Both the position numbers and the translations under genes were made by a program. A stretch of 64,000 bases of DNA, from NCBI RefSeq assembly GCF_036894955.1, contig NZ_CP145905.1, positions 627,501-691,500 of the forward strand, read 5' to 3'. The stretch is from Paenibacillus sp. KS-LC4 (GTDB lineage Bacteria; Bacillota; Bacilli; Paenibacillales; Paenibacillaceae). Shown piece after piece: positions 51,221-60,746 of the stretch (position 1 is its first letter; every line of letters starts with the position of its first letter). The notes beneath the pieces are model-generated. The model did no database searches. It worked only from the letters and a program-made list of their open reading frames with translations, and was not told the origin of the DNA.

Positions 51221-52294
51221 ATGAAATTAGTCAAGTTAAGTTTATTGATTTGCCTGCTTTTAAGTGTGGCGAGCACAACTTTATTCGCCGCGACTACGAA
51301 ATCAACAGCTGATTTCACTGATTTGAAGGATTTGGATGCAGCGACGAAAGCCAAGTTTGATGCTCTGCTTAGTGCGGGGGTTTTCGACGGTGTCTCGGAA
51401 GACAAGTTTGGGCTGAAGGAAGAGATGAATCGCGCTCAATTTGCGAAGGTAGCTGCTTTAATTTTCGGACTAGAGGTGAATTCGGACCTTAAAACCTCGA
51501 GCTTCAAAGATGTGAAGGATGATAACGCCTCCTTCGGCTACGCCTTGCCCTACATCGAAGCTCTTAAAACAGCAGGAATTACAGATGGTTACGGAGAGGG
51601 CACCTACAACCCAGCAGGTAAAGTTTCAAAAGAGCAGCTGGCTGCCTTCCTGATCAAAGGATTGGGAAAACAAGAAGAGGCGAAGCAAACAGAAGGTGTA
51701 AACGACAGTTCCGTATCCGAGTGGGCTAAAGGTTATGTTGCCCTTGCAATTAACAATAAGCTTTTAAGCAATGGCGATGATGGAACGTTTGGCGGAAAAA
51801 GCAATGCGACAAGAGATATGCTTGTTGTCGGTTCATATGAGGCAGCCGTACAGACAGGTGTTGTGAAAGACGTTGTTTCGACGCCTACTCCAACGCCAAC
51901 ACCAACACCAACACCAACATCGACATCATCATCCTCGTCATCATCAACATCAACATCAACAAACAGTCCGACGGCAACGCCGACACCAGATCCAACGGCA
52001 ACGCCGACACCAGATCCAACGGCAACGCCGACACCAGATCCAACGGCAACGCCGACACCAGATCCAACGGCAACGCCGACACCAGATCCAACGGCAACGC
52101 CAACAACGGATCCAATGGCAACGCCGACAACGGATCCAATGGCAACGCCAACAACGGATCCAATGGCAACGCCGACAACGGATCCAATGGCAACGCCGAC
52201 AACGGATCCAATGGCAACGCCAACAACGGATCCAATGGCAACACCGCCATATACACCGCCATATACACCACCGACCCCTTCGGAGCTTCCTTAA
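51221..52294 (+). CDS. S-layer homology (SLH) domain protein with Thr/Pro repeat tail
   Basis: 357 residues from ATG 51221 after AAGGGAGAG. The signal peptide ends near LFAATT. Three SLH-like segments span ~31-215: FTDLKDLDAATKAKFDALLS, FKDVKDDNASFGYALPYIEA with AGITDGYGEGTYNPAGKVSK, and VNDSSVSEWAKGYVALAINN with DGTFGGKSNATRDM. SLH domains bind pyruvylated secondary wall polymers. A low-complexity tail follows: Pro-Thr and Ser/Thr runs, then ~11 eight-residue repeats of TATPTPDP or MATPTTDP, ending PPYTPPYTPP. It has no catalytic domain, so it is likely a wall-exposed spacer or adhesion protein. Confidence 0.88.
   Translation: MKLVKLSLLICLLLSVASTTLFAATTKSTADFTDLKDLDAATKAKFDALLSAGVFDGVSEDKFGLKEEMNRAQFAKVAALIFGLEVNSDLKTSSFKDVKDDNASFGYALPYIEALKTAGITDGYGEGTYNPAGKVSKEQLAAFLIKGLGKQEEAKQTEGVNDSSVSEWAKGYVALAINNKLLSNGDDGTFGGKSNATRDMLVVGSYEAAVQTGVVKDVVSTPTPTPTPTPTPTSTSSSSSSSTSTSTNSPTATPTPDPTATPTPDPTATPTPDPTATPTPDPTATPTPDPTATPTTDPMATPTTDPMATPTTDPMATPTTDPMATPTTDPMATPTTDPMATPPYTPPYTPPTPSELP
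51968..52241 (+). repeat. 24-bp coding tandem repeats (TATPTPDP/MATPTTDP)
   Basis: Eleven or so 24-base units in frame: the first five encode TATPTPDP, then a transition unit TATPTTDP, then six encode MATPTTDP. Units are almost identical at DNA level (ACGGCAACGCCGACACCAGA type), a slippage-prone array expected to vary in length between strains. Confidence 0.92.
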
Positions 52295-52360
52295 GAAGTG
52301 TCAGTTTAACATTATAATCAGCATGGTTCATGCTGTTAATATTTAAGTGCAAGTAGTAGA

Positions 52361-52399
52361 AGGAGCAATGGCGCTAAAAGCTGCCCTTGCTCTTTTTTT
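52361..52399 (+). terminator. Hairpin terminator after the SLH gene
   Basis: GAGCAATGGC pairs with GCCCTTGCTC (one mismatch), followed by seven or more T. Confidence 0.8.
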
Positions 52400-52501
52400 G
52401 CTCCTAAAGCAAAGCGGTAGGCACTAGAAGGCGGATAGCTTTCGTCAGGACATCTAATGTTATAATAGCTAGTAAACTGACGGAGTAAGAAGGGTGAGAG
52501 C

Positions 52502-54073
52502 ATGAGTGTAATTCGTTTGGAAAATGTGACGAAGAAATATGAAGAGGCTATGATTTTTCGCGATATTTATTTTCGCGTGAGCCAGGGGGAACGAATTGGC
52601 CTCATTGGGCGCAATGGAGCCGGCAAGTCGACGGTTTTTAAGCTCATTATGGGAAAAGAAGAGCCAACGAACGGTAAGGTGGAAATAGATCCGAAGGTGA
52701 AAATCGGGTATTTTTCTCAATTTTCAGAGATGCGCGGAAGCCTGTCTGTCCAGCAGGAGCTGGAAATGTGCTTTGAGCAGGTTGCCCTTATTGAACGGGA
52801 GCTGCAAGAGGTTGGGGAGAAGCTGGGCCTCGTCTCCGATGATGGCGAAATGAATGAGCTGCTCGCGAGGCAGGCGGAGCTTTTCGAGCAAATGGATCAC
52901 TTGGATGGCTGGAACGTGTCTGTCGAGATCAACACCGTTCTGACGAAGCTGGGCTTCACCGATCGTTCACGCCATCAGCCCATTGATGAGCTGTCTGGCG
53001 GCTGGAGAAACCGTGCAGCTTTAGCGAAAATGCTCATTGAGCTGCCTGATGTCGTTCTGCTCGACGAGCCGACTAACTATTTGGATATGGAGGGCATTGC
53101 GTGGCTGGAGCAGTGGCTCTACCGCTTTAATGGCGCGATGATCCTCATTTCTCATGATCGGCAGTTTATCGACAAGGTCGTCACGCATATCATCGAGATA
53201 GAAAATTATCATTTTCAGCAATACGAGGGCAATTATACAGACTATATTCGTAAAAAGAAGCTGCGAAAGAAGGAGCTGGATCGGCAGTTCGAATGGGAGG
53301 AAGAGCTGCTGCTGATGGAGTCGGAGGCTATCGACAGCCGCTCCAGCAAGAAATCGTCCAAAGACCGACTGTCCCGCAAATTGGCGGATAATAAGAAGCG
53401 GGTACAGCCGAATCCGGTGAACGTGCTGATTACGGATATTTACGAAAAGATGCGTTTCCCGGATAAGCTGTGCGAGGTTAAGCAAATCGGGCAAACCTAT
53501 GAGGAGCGCGCTATTTTTCAGAACGTCAGCTTTGATATTCAGAAGGAGGATCGCCTGGTCATCGTTGGGCCGAACGGGAGCGGGAAGTCCACGCTGATCA
53601 AGGTGCTGACGGGGCAGGAGCAGCCGGAATCAGGCGAGGTCACTTGGGAAAAAGGGGTCAGCTATGCGTATTTCAACCGAATGTGGGAGGAGCTTGATCC
53701 TAAGGATACGGTGAGCCATGCCGTCAATACGTACGGTCTTGGACTCGATGCCCCGCGAAAAAAGGTAAACAAATTTCTGTCGATGCTGCAATTTTCCGAA
53801 ATGGATTTAAGCAAGGTCATTGGCAGCCTTTCCGGTGGACAAATGGCCCGAGTCGCCTTGGCTAAATGCCTGCTTTCTGGTGCGGCTGTTATCATTTTGG
53901 ATGAGCCGACGAACCATCTGGATTTAATGAGCATTCAGGTGATGGAGCAGGCGCTTATACACTTTCCCGGCGCTGTCGTAACTGTAAGCCATGATCGGTT
54001 TTTTATTGATAAAATTGGCACCAAGATGCTGGTGTTCGACCCGGAATTAGGCATTACTCAGCAAAATCTATAA
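52502..54073 (+). CDS. ABC-F family ATPase
   Basis: 523 residues without membrane helices. Two nucleotide-binding domains: Walker A GRNGAGKST (~37-45), signature LSGGW, Walker B VVLLDEPTNYLD; second Walker A GPNGSGKST (~359-367), signature LSGGQ, Walker B VIILDEPTNHLD. The linker between them (~240-330) is charged and helical, KKLRKKELDRQFEWEEELLL. ABC-F proteins act on ribosomes (translation factors or antibiotic-target protection). This one is Uup/YdiF-like; resistance function cannot be claimed. Confidence 0.93.
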   Translation: MSVIRLENVTKKYEEAMIFRDIYFRVSQGERIGLIGRNGAGKSTVFKLIMGKEEPTNGKVEIDPKVKIGYFSQFSEMRGSLSVQQELEMCFEQVALIERELQEVGEKLGLVSDDGEMNELLARQAELFEQMDHLDGWNVSVEINTVLTKLGFTDRSRHQPIDELSGGWRNRAALAKMLIELPDVVLLDEPTNYLDMEGIAWLEQWLYRFNGAMILISHDRQFIDKVVTHIIEIENYHFQQYEGNYTDYIRKKKLRKKELDRQFEWEEELLLMESEAIDSRSSKKSSKDRLSRKLADNKKRVQPNPVNVLITDIYEKMRFPDKLCEVKQIGQTYEERAIFQNVSFDIQKEDRLVIVGPNGSGKSTLIKVLTGQEQPESGEVTWEKGVSYAYFNRMWEELDPKDTVSHAVNTYGLGLDAPRKKVNKFLSMLQFSEMDLSKVIGSLSGGQMARVALAKCLLSGAAVIILDEPTNHLDLMSIQVMEQALIHFPGAVVTVSHDRFFIDKIGTKMLVFDPELGITQQNL

Positions 54074-54172
54074 CAGGGGATGACGCCGATGAACTGGAAA
54101 GTAAAGAGGACGGCCAAGCAGTTGTCGAGCAATATTTTAAAGTGTAAATGTCCTAATTAGCTAAAAAGCTCA

Positions 54173-54212
54173 AAAAAAACGGTACTTCATCAAAAGATGG
54201 AGTGCCGTTTCT
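54173..54212. terminator. Bidirectional terminator
   Basis: ACGGTACT..CATC pairs with GATG..AGTGCCGT, with A- and T-runs on each side, between convergent ABC-F and HD genes. Confidence 0.85.
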
Positions 54213-54842
54213 TTATTGTGCGAGCGCTTCTTCGGTTATTTTGCGAATATCAATAGGGGAGAGGGTGCCTTCATGAATAATATCTGGAAGGATATGCTCG
54301 AGGAAATATTTTACGCAGTGGAGATTGATGTTTTTGATTTTAATGATTGCATAGCGGTACATGACGATAAATTCCTTCTCGGTATTTCCGCGCTGGAGCT
54401 CAGCGAAGGCCTCATACACCTGATCCATTTTATCAGCAACTTCCAAAATCAGACCCTCTACTGAATGGTCTTTGCCCTCACGCAGCTGCCTGCGGAAAGT
54501 AGCCTGAAACTCCTCAGGTATATTCTCCTGAATAAAATGCTCGACCATGCCATCCTCAACCTGCTGGAGCATTGACCGCAGCTCAAGGGAGTAGTGCTTG
54601 ACGGGCGTCTTAATATCACCGATAAATATTTCGCCATAATCATGGCTGCTTGTAATTTCATAAAGCTTCTTCCAATCAATGGCGACGCCGTTCTGCTCCT
54701 CGATATCGGCAAGCGTCTTGGCGTACTGAACGACCTTCCAGGAGTGAGCCGACACGCTATGCTCCTCAAACTTGAATTTGCCGGGAGTACGAATAATGCG
54801 TTCCAAATCGTTAAGGGATCTAAAGTACGTATGAATGCCCAT
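54213..54842 (-). CDS. HD-domain phosphohydrolase (YfbR 5'-nucleotidase-like)
   Basis: 209 residues. Metal-binding residues of the HD fold: HSVSAHSWKVVQYAKTLAD (first His pair, ~28-34), TSSHDYGEIFIGDI (His-Asp ~67-68) and VADKMDQVYEAF (Asp ~136). YfbR-type enzymes dephosphorylate deoxynucleoside monophosphates. Start ATG 54842 with AAAGGATGATG upstream. Nothing gene-like in 54843-55139 apart from the promoter region of the next operon. Confidence 0.88.
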   Translation of the reverse strand: MGIHTYFRSLNDLERIIRTPGKFKFEEHSVSAHSWKVVQYAKTLADIEEQNGVAIDWKKLYEITSSHDYGEIFIGDIKTPVKHYSLELRSMLQQVEDGMVEHFIQENIPEEFQATFRRQLREGKDHSVEGLILEVADKMDQVYEAFAELQRGNTEKEFIVMYRYAIIKIKNINLHCVKYFLEHILPDIIHEGTLSPIDIRKITEEALAQ

Positions 54843-55139
54843 GAGTACATCATCCTTTATTGTAGTTGAGTATGATTCGACTATACGCCGGCAATGTTAT
54901 CGCAGCATTAACGCTATGTGTCGCTCAGGTCAATTTTCAAATTCATTGATAGCGACAGCAGGAATTCCACTATGCCTCTCATTAGCCCATCCAAATCGCT
55001 ATTTGCAGCGAATCCGAAAAATGGATCCCTAATACGAAATTTGAAGCCTTACCGGAACGGAGATGGGCCTCTACAATGGATAAAGAAGGCATTTCAGTCT
55101 GTAGAGCAAGATTCCAACGTAGTATGGGGGATTTAGATA

Positions 55140-56111
55140 GTGAAAATACGGCACGAAGCACAATCGGCGGCACCGCTTGTTGCAAGCACGAGAGCGGCTA
55201 AGCGCAGCAGATGGTTCAGGAGGCTGTACGGCCAGAGGCATGTGCAGGTAATGGCGCTGCTTGGCATTTTATGGATGATTATTTTTAATTATGTCCCGAT
55301 GTACGGCATTATTATAGCGTTCAAAGAGTTTAATATCGTCAAGCCCATTAGCGCAGCGCCTTGGGTAGGCTGGTCGCATTTTCAAGAGTTTTTTCAAGAC
55401 GAGAGCTTCGTCAATGTCATGCGCAATACGCTGGGCATCAGCTTGATTAAGCTAGCAATCGGTTTTCCGCTGCCGATTATATTCGCTTTATTTTTGAACG
55501 AGGTACGGTCGGTGCTGTTCAAAAGATCTGTGCAGACGATATCCTATCTGCCGCATTTTTTATCATGGGTTATCCTTGGCGGTATTTTGACGACTTGGCT
55601 GTCGGATGTAGGCATCATTAACCACGTACTTCTGGCGCTTAACGTCATTAAGGAACCGATCTCGTACCTGGCAGAGCCCGATTATTTCTGGGGTATTATT
55701 ATTACCTCTGATATCTGGAAGGAGCTTGGCTGGTCAGCCATTATTTATTTGGCCGCAATCTCCAGCGTATCGCCCGAAATGTATGAGGCTGCTACGATTG
55801 ACGGGGCGGGCCGCTTTCAAAAAATGTGGTACGTTACACTGCCAAGCATCAAAGCGACGATTTCGATTTTGTTCATTCTCGCTGTGAGCGGCGTATTGAA
55901 CTCTAATTTTGATCAAATTTTGGTGCTAAGAAATTCCTTGAATGAAAGCGCCAGCAATGTGATTGATATGTTCGTCTACCAGACGGGCATGCAGCAGGGA
56001 CGCTATTCCTATGCGACAGCTGTTGGCTTGTTCAAATCCGTTATCGCCCTTATTTTGCTGCTAATAGCCAATCGTGTAACGAAAAAAATCAACAACACCT
56101 CGTTGTTTTAG
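55140..56111 (+). CDS. Oligosaccharide ABC transporter permease (LplB-type), second system
   Basis: 323 residues from GTG 55140 after GGGGGA. A longer cytoplasmic N-terminus than the first system, then six helices with IIFNYVPMYGIIIAFKEFNI, LPHFLSWVILGGI and the EAA loop YEAATIDGAGRFQKMWYVTL (~215-234). It begins the operon permease-permease-binding protein-kinase-regulator. Confidence 0.93.
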   Translation: MKIRHEAQSAAPLVASTRAAKRSRWFRRLYGQRHVQVMALLGILWMIIFNYVPMYGIIIAFKEFNIVKPISAAPWVGWSHFQEFFQDESFVNVMRNTLGISLIKLAIGFPLPIIFALFLNEVRSVLFKRSVQTISYLPHFLSWVILGGILTTWLSDVGIINHVLLALNVIKEPISYLAEPDYFWGIIITSDIWKELGWSAIIYLAAISSVSPEMYEAATIDGAGRFQKMWYVTLPSIKATISILFILAVSGVLNSNFDQILVLRNSLNESASNVIDMFVYQTGMQQGRYSYATAVGLFKSVIALILLLIANRVTKKINNTSLF

Positions 56112-56128
56112 GAAGGAGGCGACTGGCT

Positions 56129-57016
56129 TTGCTCAGTTTGAAACGAAAAACAAAGGGAGAAGCGGTATTCGACCTCTTTAATAGCTTAGGCATGCTGCTC
56201 GTGTGCTTTGCGACCCTGTATCCCATCTGGTACGTTCTCGTGAATGCATTCAATGAAGGGCAGGACGGCATGCGCGGAGGCATTTACTGGTGGCCTCGGG
56301 TGTTCAGCTTTGAAAGCTTTGAGGCGGTATTCCATAGTGCGGGCATTATGACGGCAATGGGCATTACTGTAGCGAAAACGCTGCTTGGTGTTCTGCTGCA
56401 TGTTTTTTTCACTGCGATGGTAGCCTATGCCTTTTCTCGCAGAGGGCTGATCGGCGGCAAAATGTACATTTTAATTGGCACGGTTACGTTGTTTTTCGGC
56501 GGCGGCCTGATCCCTACCTATTTGCTGATTAGAGATTTGCATCTGCTGGACAATTTTCTCGTGTACATTATTCCGGCGATGTTCAGCTTCTTCGATCTCA
56601 TTATATTCATGACCTTCTTCCGGGAAATTCCGGATGGGCTGGAGGAAGCAGCGAAAATCGACGGAGCGAATGACTGGGGCATTTTCCTCAAGGTGGTGCT
56701 GCCCGTATCACTGCCGGTCATTGCGACGATTGCGCTGTTCCATGGGGTCTATCAGTGGAATGACTATTTTGCCGGAGTCATCTACATGAACAACATGGAT
56801 TTGCAGCCGATCCAAACGTATTTGTACCGGGTAGTGGCACAGTCCAGCTCGAATCAGATGGTTGCTGCCATTCCGGGAGGCGTAGGAAAAACAGTTACGT
56901 CGCAGTCGATCAAGCTGGCAACGATGGTCGTCACGACGCTTCCGATTGTACTGGTTTATCCTTTCTTGCAAAAGTACTTTGTCAAAGGCATGATGATTGG
57001 CTCTATTAAGGGCTAG
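56129..57016 (+). CDS. Oligosaccharide ABC transporter permease (YtcP-type), second system
   Basis: 295 residues from a TTG start nine bases after GGAAGGAGG. Six helices; LFFGGGLIPTYLLI and EAA loop LEEAAKIDGANDWGIFLKVV. The C-terminus LPIVLVYPFLQKYFVKGMMI is typical of the family. Forms the channel with the preceding gene product. Confidence 0.93.
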   Translation: MLSLKRKTKGEAVFDLFNSLGMLLVCFATLYPIWYVLVNAFNEGQDGMRGGIYWWPRVFSFESFEAVFHSAGIMTAMGITVAKTLLGVLLHVFFTAMVAYAFSRRGLIGGKMYILIGTVTLFFGGGLIPTYLLIRDLHLLDNFLVYIIPAMFSFFDLIIFMTFFREIPDGLEEAAKIDGANDWGIFLKVVLPVSLPVIATIALFHGVYQWNDYFAGVIYMNNMDLQPIQTYLYRVVAQSSSNQMVAAIPGGVGKTVTSQSIKLATMVVTTLPIVLVYPFLQKYFVKGMMIGSIKG

Positions 57017-57053
57017 TCAACATTCTAATCAAATAGAAAAGGGGAAAATAATA

Positions 57054-58724
57054 ATGGTTAAGCAACCGACATTGAAGCAGCTACTATTGCTGCCGCTTGC
57101 CGCTGCTCTCGTATTTACGGCCGCTTGCTCATCGAACAGCACTACGAACGAGGGGGCAACGAATGGGGGCACGCCTGCGGCCTCCACTGAGGTGAAGCTG
57201 ACGCAAGAGGATAAAGGCTGGGAAGTGGATAAAAGCCCGATTACTTTCGATTGGTATATTAATTTTTCGTGGTTTCCTAATAAGTGGGGTGTAGACGACA
57301 CATCCAAGTATATTACGGAGAAAACAGGCGTAGACATTAACTTCATCGTCCCTGCCGGAAATGAGGCAGAGAAGATGAATACGATGATTGCCTCCGGCAG
57401 CCTGCCTGATTTCATTACGCTCGGCTGGTTCGAGGATGCCGTCAAGAAGATGATAGAAGGCGATATGGTGCTTCCGCTTAATGAACTGGCTGACCAGTAT
57501 GATCCATATTTCTACAAGGTGACCGACCCGGCGAAGCTCGCCTGGTACAAGCAAGAGGACGGTCATATCTATGGGTATCCGAACGCCTCCTCCTCGCCAA
57601 AGGATTACGAGAAGTTTGGCGACAGTATCACCTCTACACAGACGTTCCTTGTACGCAAGGACATGTATGAGGCTATCGGCAGCCCGGATATGCGGACAAC
57701 AGAAGGCTTTCTTCAAGCATTGGCTGCTGCAAAAGCGAAATTTCCCGACATTAACGGGCAGCCATTAATTCCGCTGGGGATGTATGATTTTAATGAAAAG
57801 GGCAACAGCTCGCTGCAAGCTTACCTTCAAAACTTTTTAGCTATTCCATACGAAAAGGATGGACAGCTGTATGATCGCGACACAGATGCTGAATATGTAA
57901 AATGGCTCAAGACGATGCGCCAAGCGAATGAAAACGGCCTGCTCTCGAAAGACATATTCATTGATAAGCGCCCACAAATGGAGGAGAAAATCGCCCAAGG
58001 CCGTTACTTTGCAATGCTGTATTCGAGATCCGATCTGGCTAACCAGCAAAATGCGCTATTTGCAAACGATCCTAACTCTATTTATATTGCGGTGGATGGG
58101 CCAGCTAATGCTTCGCAGGCTCAAGCAACGCTTGCAGGGCCATCCATTTCTGGCTGGACCGTTACCCTCATCTCCAAAAATGTGAAGGATAAAGCGCGGG
58201 CGATTCGCTTCCTGGACTACCTCATTTCCGAAGAGGGCCAGCGGGATATGTTTTTCGGCAGGCAGGGCGTAACCTGGGATACAATAGACGGAAAAGACCA
58301 ATTTTTACCTGATGCATTGGAGCTGCTTAATTCCGATCGTGGTGCCTTTGATAAAAAATATGGTGCCTCCCATACCTTCTGGATGCTGATGGATACGAAT
58401 TTGACGCCGGAATGGTCGCCGCCAGCCGTTGAGCCATTCAAGCAGATGGAAGACTGGACGCGCGGGAAAGCGCTCAGTCTGTCGCAATTTGATCAGCTTG
58501 ACCCGACGGGTGCTTCGGAGGAAGGCATTATGAAGACGAAGCTGGACCATGAATTTGGCAAGGCGCTTCCGAGGCTGCTGCTTGCGAAGTCAGATGCCGA
58601 GTTCGATAGCTTATGGCAGGAGTATTTGAACAAGCGCGATTCTCTTGGCTTTGCCACCGTTCAGGCGTATAAGCAGAAAAAGTATGAAGAGAACGTAGCG
58701 AAGCTGGCAGCATTCATTAACTAA
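57054..58724 (+). CDS. Extracellular oligosaccharide-binding lipoprotein (LplA-type), second system
   Basis: 556 residues from ATG 57054 after AAAAGGGG; the longer frame start lies in the permease gene. Lipobox FTAAC gives Cys25. A Thr/Gly/Asn tether, then a long type-1 binding fold (WYINFSWFPNKWGVDDTSKY, SGSLPDFITLGWFEDA). No enzyme gene in this operon tells the sugar; given the secreted pectate lyase 6 kb away, pectin or galacturonan fragments are possible but unproven. Confidence 0.92.
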   Translation: MVKQPTLKQLLLLPLAAALVFTAACSSNSTTNEGATNGGTPAASTEVKLTQEDKGWEVDKSPITFDWYINFSWFPNKWGVDDTSKYITEKTGVDINFIVPAGNEAEKMNTMIASGSLPDFITLGWFEDAVKKMIEGDMVLPLNELADQYDPYFYKVTDPAKLAWYKQEDGHIYGYPNASSSPKDYEKFGDSITSTQTFLVRKDMYEAIGSPDMRTTEGFLQALAAAKAKFPDINGQPLIPLGMYDFNEKGNSSLQAYLQNFLAIPYEKDGQLYDRDTDAEYVKWLKTMRQANENGLLSKDIFIDKRPQMEEKIAQGRYFAMLYSRSDLANQQNALFANDPNSIYIAVDGPANASQAQATLAGPSISGWTVTLISKNVKDKARAIRFLDYLISEEGQRDMFFGRQGVTWDTIDGKDQFLPDALELLNSDRGAFDKKYGASHTFWMLMDTNLTPEWSPPAVEPFKQMEDWTRGKALSLSQFDQLDPTGASEEGIMKTKLDHEFGKALPRLLLAKSDAEFDSLWQEYLNKRDSLGFATVQAYKQKKYEENVAKLAAFIN

Positions 58725-58758
58725 TACAGGCCAGAACCGGGCATACATCCCGGCATCA

Positions 58759-58795
58759 GGTGCGCCAAATCCATGATGGACTGGCGCGCCTTTTG
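58759..58795 (+). terminator. Intra-operon hairpin before the sensor kinase
   Basis: GGTGCGCCA pairs with TGGCGCGCC (one wobble), followed by TTTTG. It may lower expression of the downstream kinase and regulator relative to the transporter. Confidence 0.7.
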
Positions 58796-58847
58796 CCGCC
58801 TGTAAGCAAGGCGGGGGCTGGGCCGTGAAGATGGAAGTGAGCCTAAC

Positions 58848-60746
58848 GTGGGAAGGCAAATTCGGAGTTATTTTCAGACGACGGCTTATTGGCTGGGCAG
58901 AAGATCCATGCAAAGCCGTCTGGTCGCCGCGTATATTTTTATTTTGCTGTTTCCTAGCATTGTGGTGTCGAATTATTTGTTTGGCGAAATTAGAGACAGT
59001 CATATAAATGACACGCTTAGGCAGGGGCAGTATTTGGTGGAGCTGGAGAAGGTAAATATACTAAACCAAATCGAAGCGATGGAGCTGGCAGCCCAGCTTA
59101 CGATGCTAAGCGCGGATATTACCGGCTATGTGTCTGCACATAAGGAGTTTACGACGGAGGAGCTGCTCGATTTGTACCGGGGGCCGCTAACCGATGTTAT
59201 CAATATTCAAACGAACAATCCGAACATCGCCCATTTGCGCCTGTTTGCAGACAATGACTACATATCAGAAATGTGGCCGATTGTGTTTCATGAGCGGCGT
59301 ATTCAGAAGGAGCCTTGGTATTCAGAGCTTACGGAGCTAGGCAGCAAGGAGCTGTGGGTTTTTAAGGAAGAGGATGCCGATATTTTGCACCGGAATGTGA
59401 CGGATGTCCATAACCAGCTGCCGAAGGTTTCCCTGATGCGGGTCGTCCGGGCAGGCAGCGAGAGGATTGGCGTCATTCAGGTGGAAATGCTGCTGAAGCA
59501 TTTTGCACCAAAGGCATTTGCAAGCTTGCAGGATGAGGGCTCGCAGATGATGCTTGCGGACAGCAAGGGAAGCATTGTGTTAGATGAGCTCCAAGCTTTC
59601 GCGGGCACAGGCAGCAATCCGAAGCTGCGAACAGCCATTAAGGAGAATTACGCTTCAATGAAGGAGCTTGGGCAGCAGGAATTACGTTTTGCTGTGGATG
59701 ACCATCCTTATTTGCTTATTCGTACGCCGGTGGAGCAAGCGGATGCAGATTTACTCCATATCATTTCCTTGGAGCTCGTGTATGAACGCGTATCCCATGC
59801 GCAATTTCGAATTATGGCGGTTAATGTTGGGCTGATTGGCTTACTGTCTATCATTACGTATATGATGAATGCCATTATTCTCAAAAATTTGCGGCGCTTG
59901 ACCGAGGCGATGAAGAAGGTTCGGCGGGGCGAGACGCCGACGGGGCTGCCCCTCAGCGGGGGCGGGGAAATCGGCGAGCTGGCGTTCCATTTTAACAAAA
60001 TGATGCAAACGATTAATGAACTGATTGCCCAAGGCGTAAGAAAGAAGGCACTGACGAAGGAAGCGGAGCTGCGGACGCTGCACAGCCAGATCGACTCCCA
60101 CTTTTTGTACAATACGCTGGAAAATATTAAAATGCTGGCCGAAATCGAGAACCAGCGAACCATCTCCGACTCGCTTACGTCGCTGGGCGGCATGATGCGC
60201 TACAACTTCAAGTGGTCAGGGGAATATGTGCGCTTGCAGGATGAAATTCGCCATATTCAAAACTATATTGATGTCATGAATATTCGCTTCGACGAGCCAA
60301 TCGTTCTTGAACCGAGCATTGAGCCGGACTTGCTGGAGGTGGAGATGCTTAAAATGTCCTTGCAGCCGATCGTTGAAAATGCGCTTAAGCATGCCTGGCC
60401 AGAGCTGGGGGAGCGGCAGTGTCTTATCCAGATTGCCGCTTTCGAGCAAGCGGATAGCGTAATTGTCATTACATTGCGCGATAATGGGGCAGGAATTGCT
60501 CCTGGGCCGCTTGCGATTCTCAATGAACGCATCCAGCTGGAACGGGCAGGCGACCGCCTAATGGATGAATATGAACGAAGCGCAAAGCCGTTGTACGGCA
60601 TAGGGCTGCGCAATGTGCATCAGCGCATTCGCATCTATTACGGCAAGCCCTATGGCTTGCAGGTGCGCAGCGAGGAAGGTCATTTTACTGAAGTTATCAT
60701 AACGCTGCCTAAGGTATTGATTGCAGGAGGAGGGAATGACGATTAA
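58848..60746 (+). CDS. YesM-type sensor histidine kinase with altered phospho-acceptor motif
   Basis: 632 residues from GTG 58848 (GGAAGTG upstream); Met21 is another possible start. Helices lie at ~27-47 and ~320-342 flanking an extracellular sensor domain. HAMP follows (LRRLTEAMKKVRRGETP), then the His_kinase domain with LHSQIDSHFLYNTLENIKML; the phospho-acceptor is His418. In the family this motif is nearly always QINPHFLYN, so QIDSHFLYN is unusual. The ATP-binding part (IVENALKHAWPELG, LRDNGAGIAPG, YGIGLRNVHQRI) is normal. It overlaps its response-regulator gene. Confidence 0.92.
   Translation: MGRQIRSYFQTTAYWLGRRSMQSRLVAAYIFILLFPSIVVSNYLFGEIRDSHINDTLRQGQYLVELEKVNILNQIEAMELAAQLTMLSADITGYVSAHKEFTTEELLDLYRGPLTDVINIQTNNPNIAHLRLFADNDYISEMWPIVFHERRIQKEPWYSELTELGSKELWVFKEEDADILHRNVTDVHNQLPKVSLMRVVRAGSERIGVIQVEMLLKHFAPKAFASLQDEGSQMMLADSKGSIVLDELQAFAGTGSNPKLRTAIKENYASMKELGQQELRFAVDDHPYLLIRTPVEQADADLLHIISLELVYERVSHAQFRIMAVNVGLIGLLSIITYMMNAIILKNLRRLTEAMKKVRRGETPTGLPLSGGGEIGELAFHFNKMMQTINELIAQGVRKKALTKEAELRTLHSQIDSHFLYNTLENIKMLAEIENQRTISDSLTSLGGMMRYNFKWSGEYVRLQDEIRHIQNYIDVMNIRFDEPIVLEPSIEPDLLEVEMLKMSLQPIVENALKHAWPELGERQCLIQIAAFEQADSVIVITLRDNGAGIAPGPLAILNERIQLERAGDRLMDEYERSAKPLYGIGLRNVHQRIRIYYGKPYGLQVRSEEGHFTEVIITLPKVLIAGGGNDD

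Noticed and set aside
51885..52352. Long antisense and alternate-frame ORFs across the SLH repeat tail
   Set aside because: They arise from the 24-bp repeat being open in several frames; only the SLH frame has a signal peptide and ribosome binding site.
54090..54161. 23-codon ORF (MNWKVKRTAKQLSSN...) after the ABC-F gene
   Set aside because: It has an AGGGGATG-like sequence ahead but no recognisable product and sits against a terminator; too weak to annotate.
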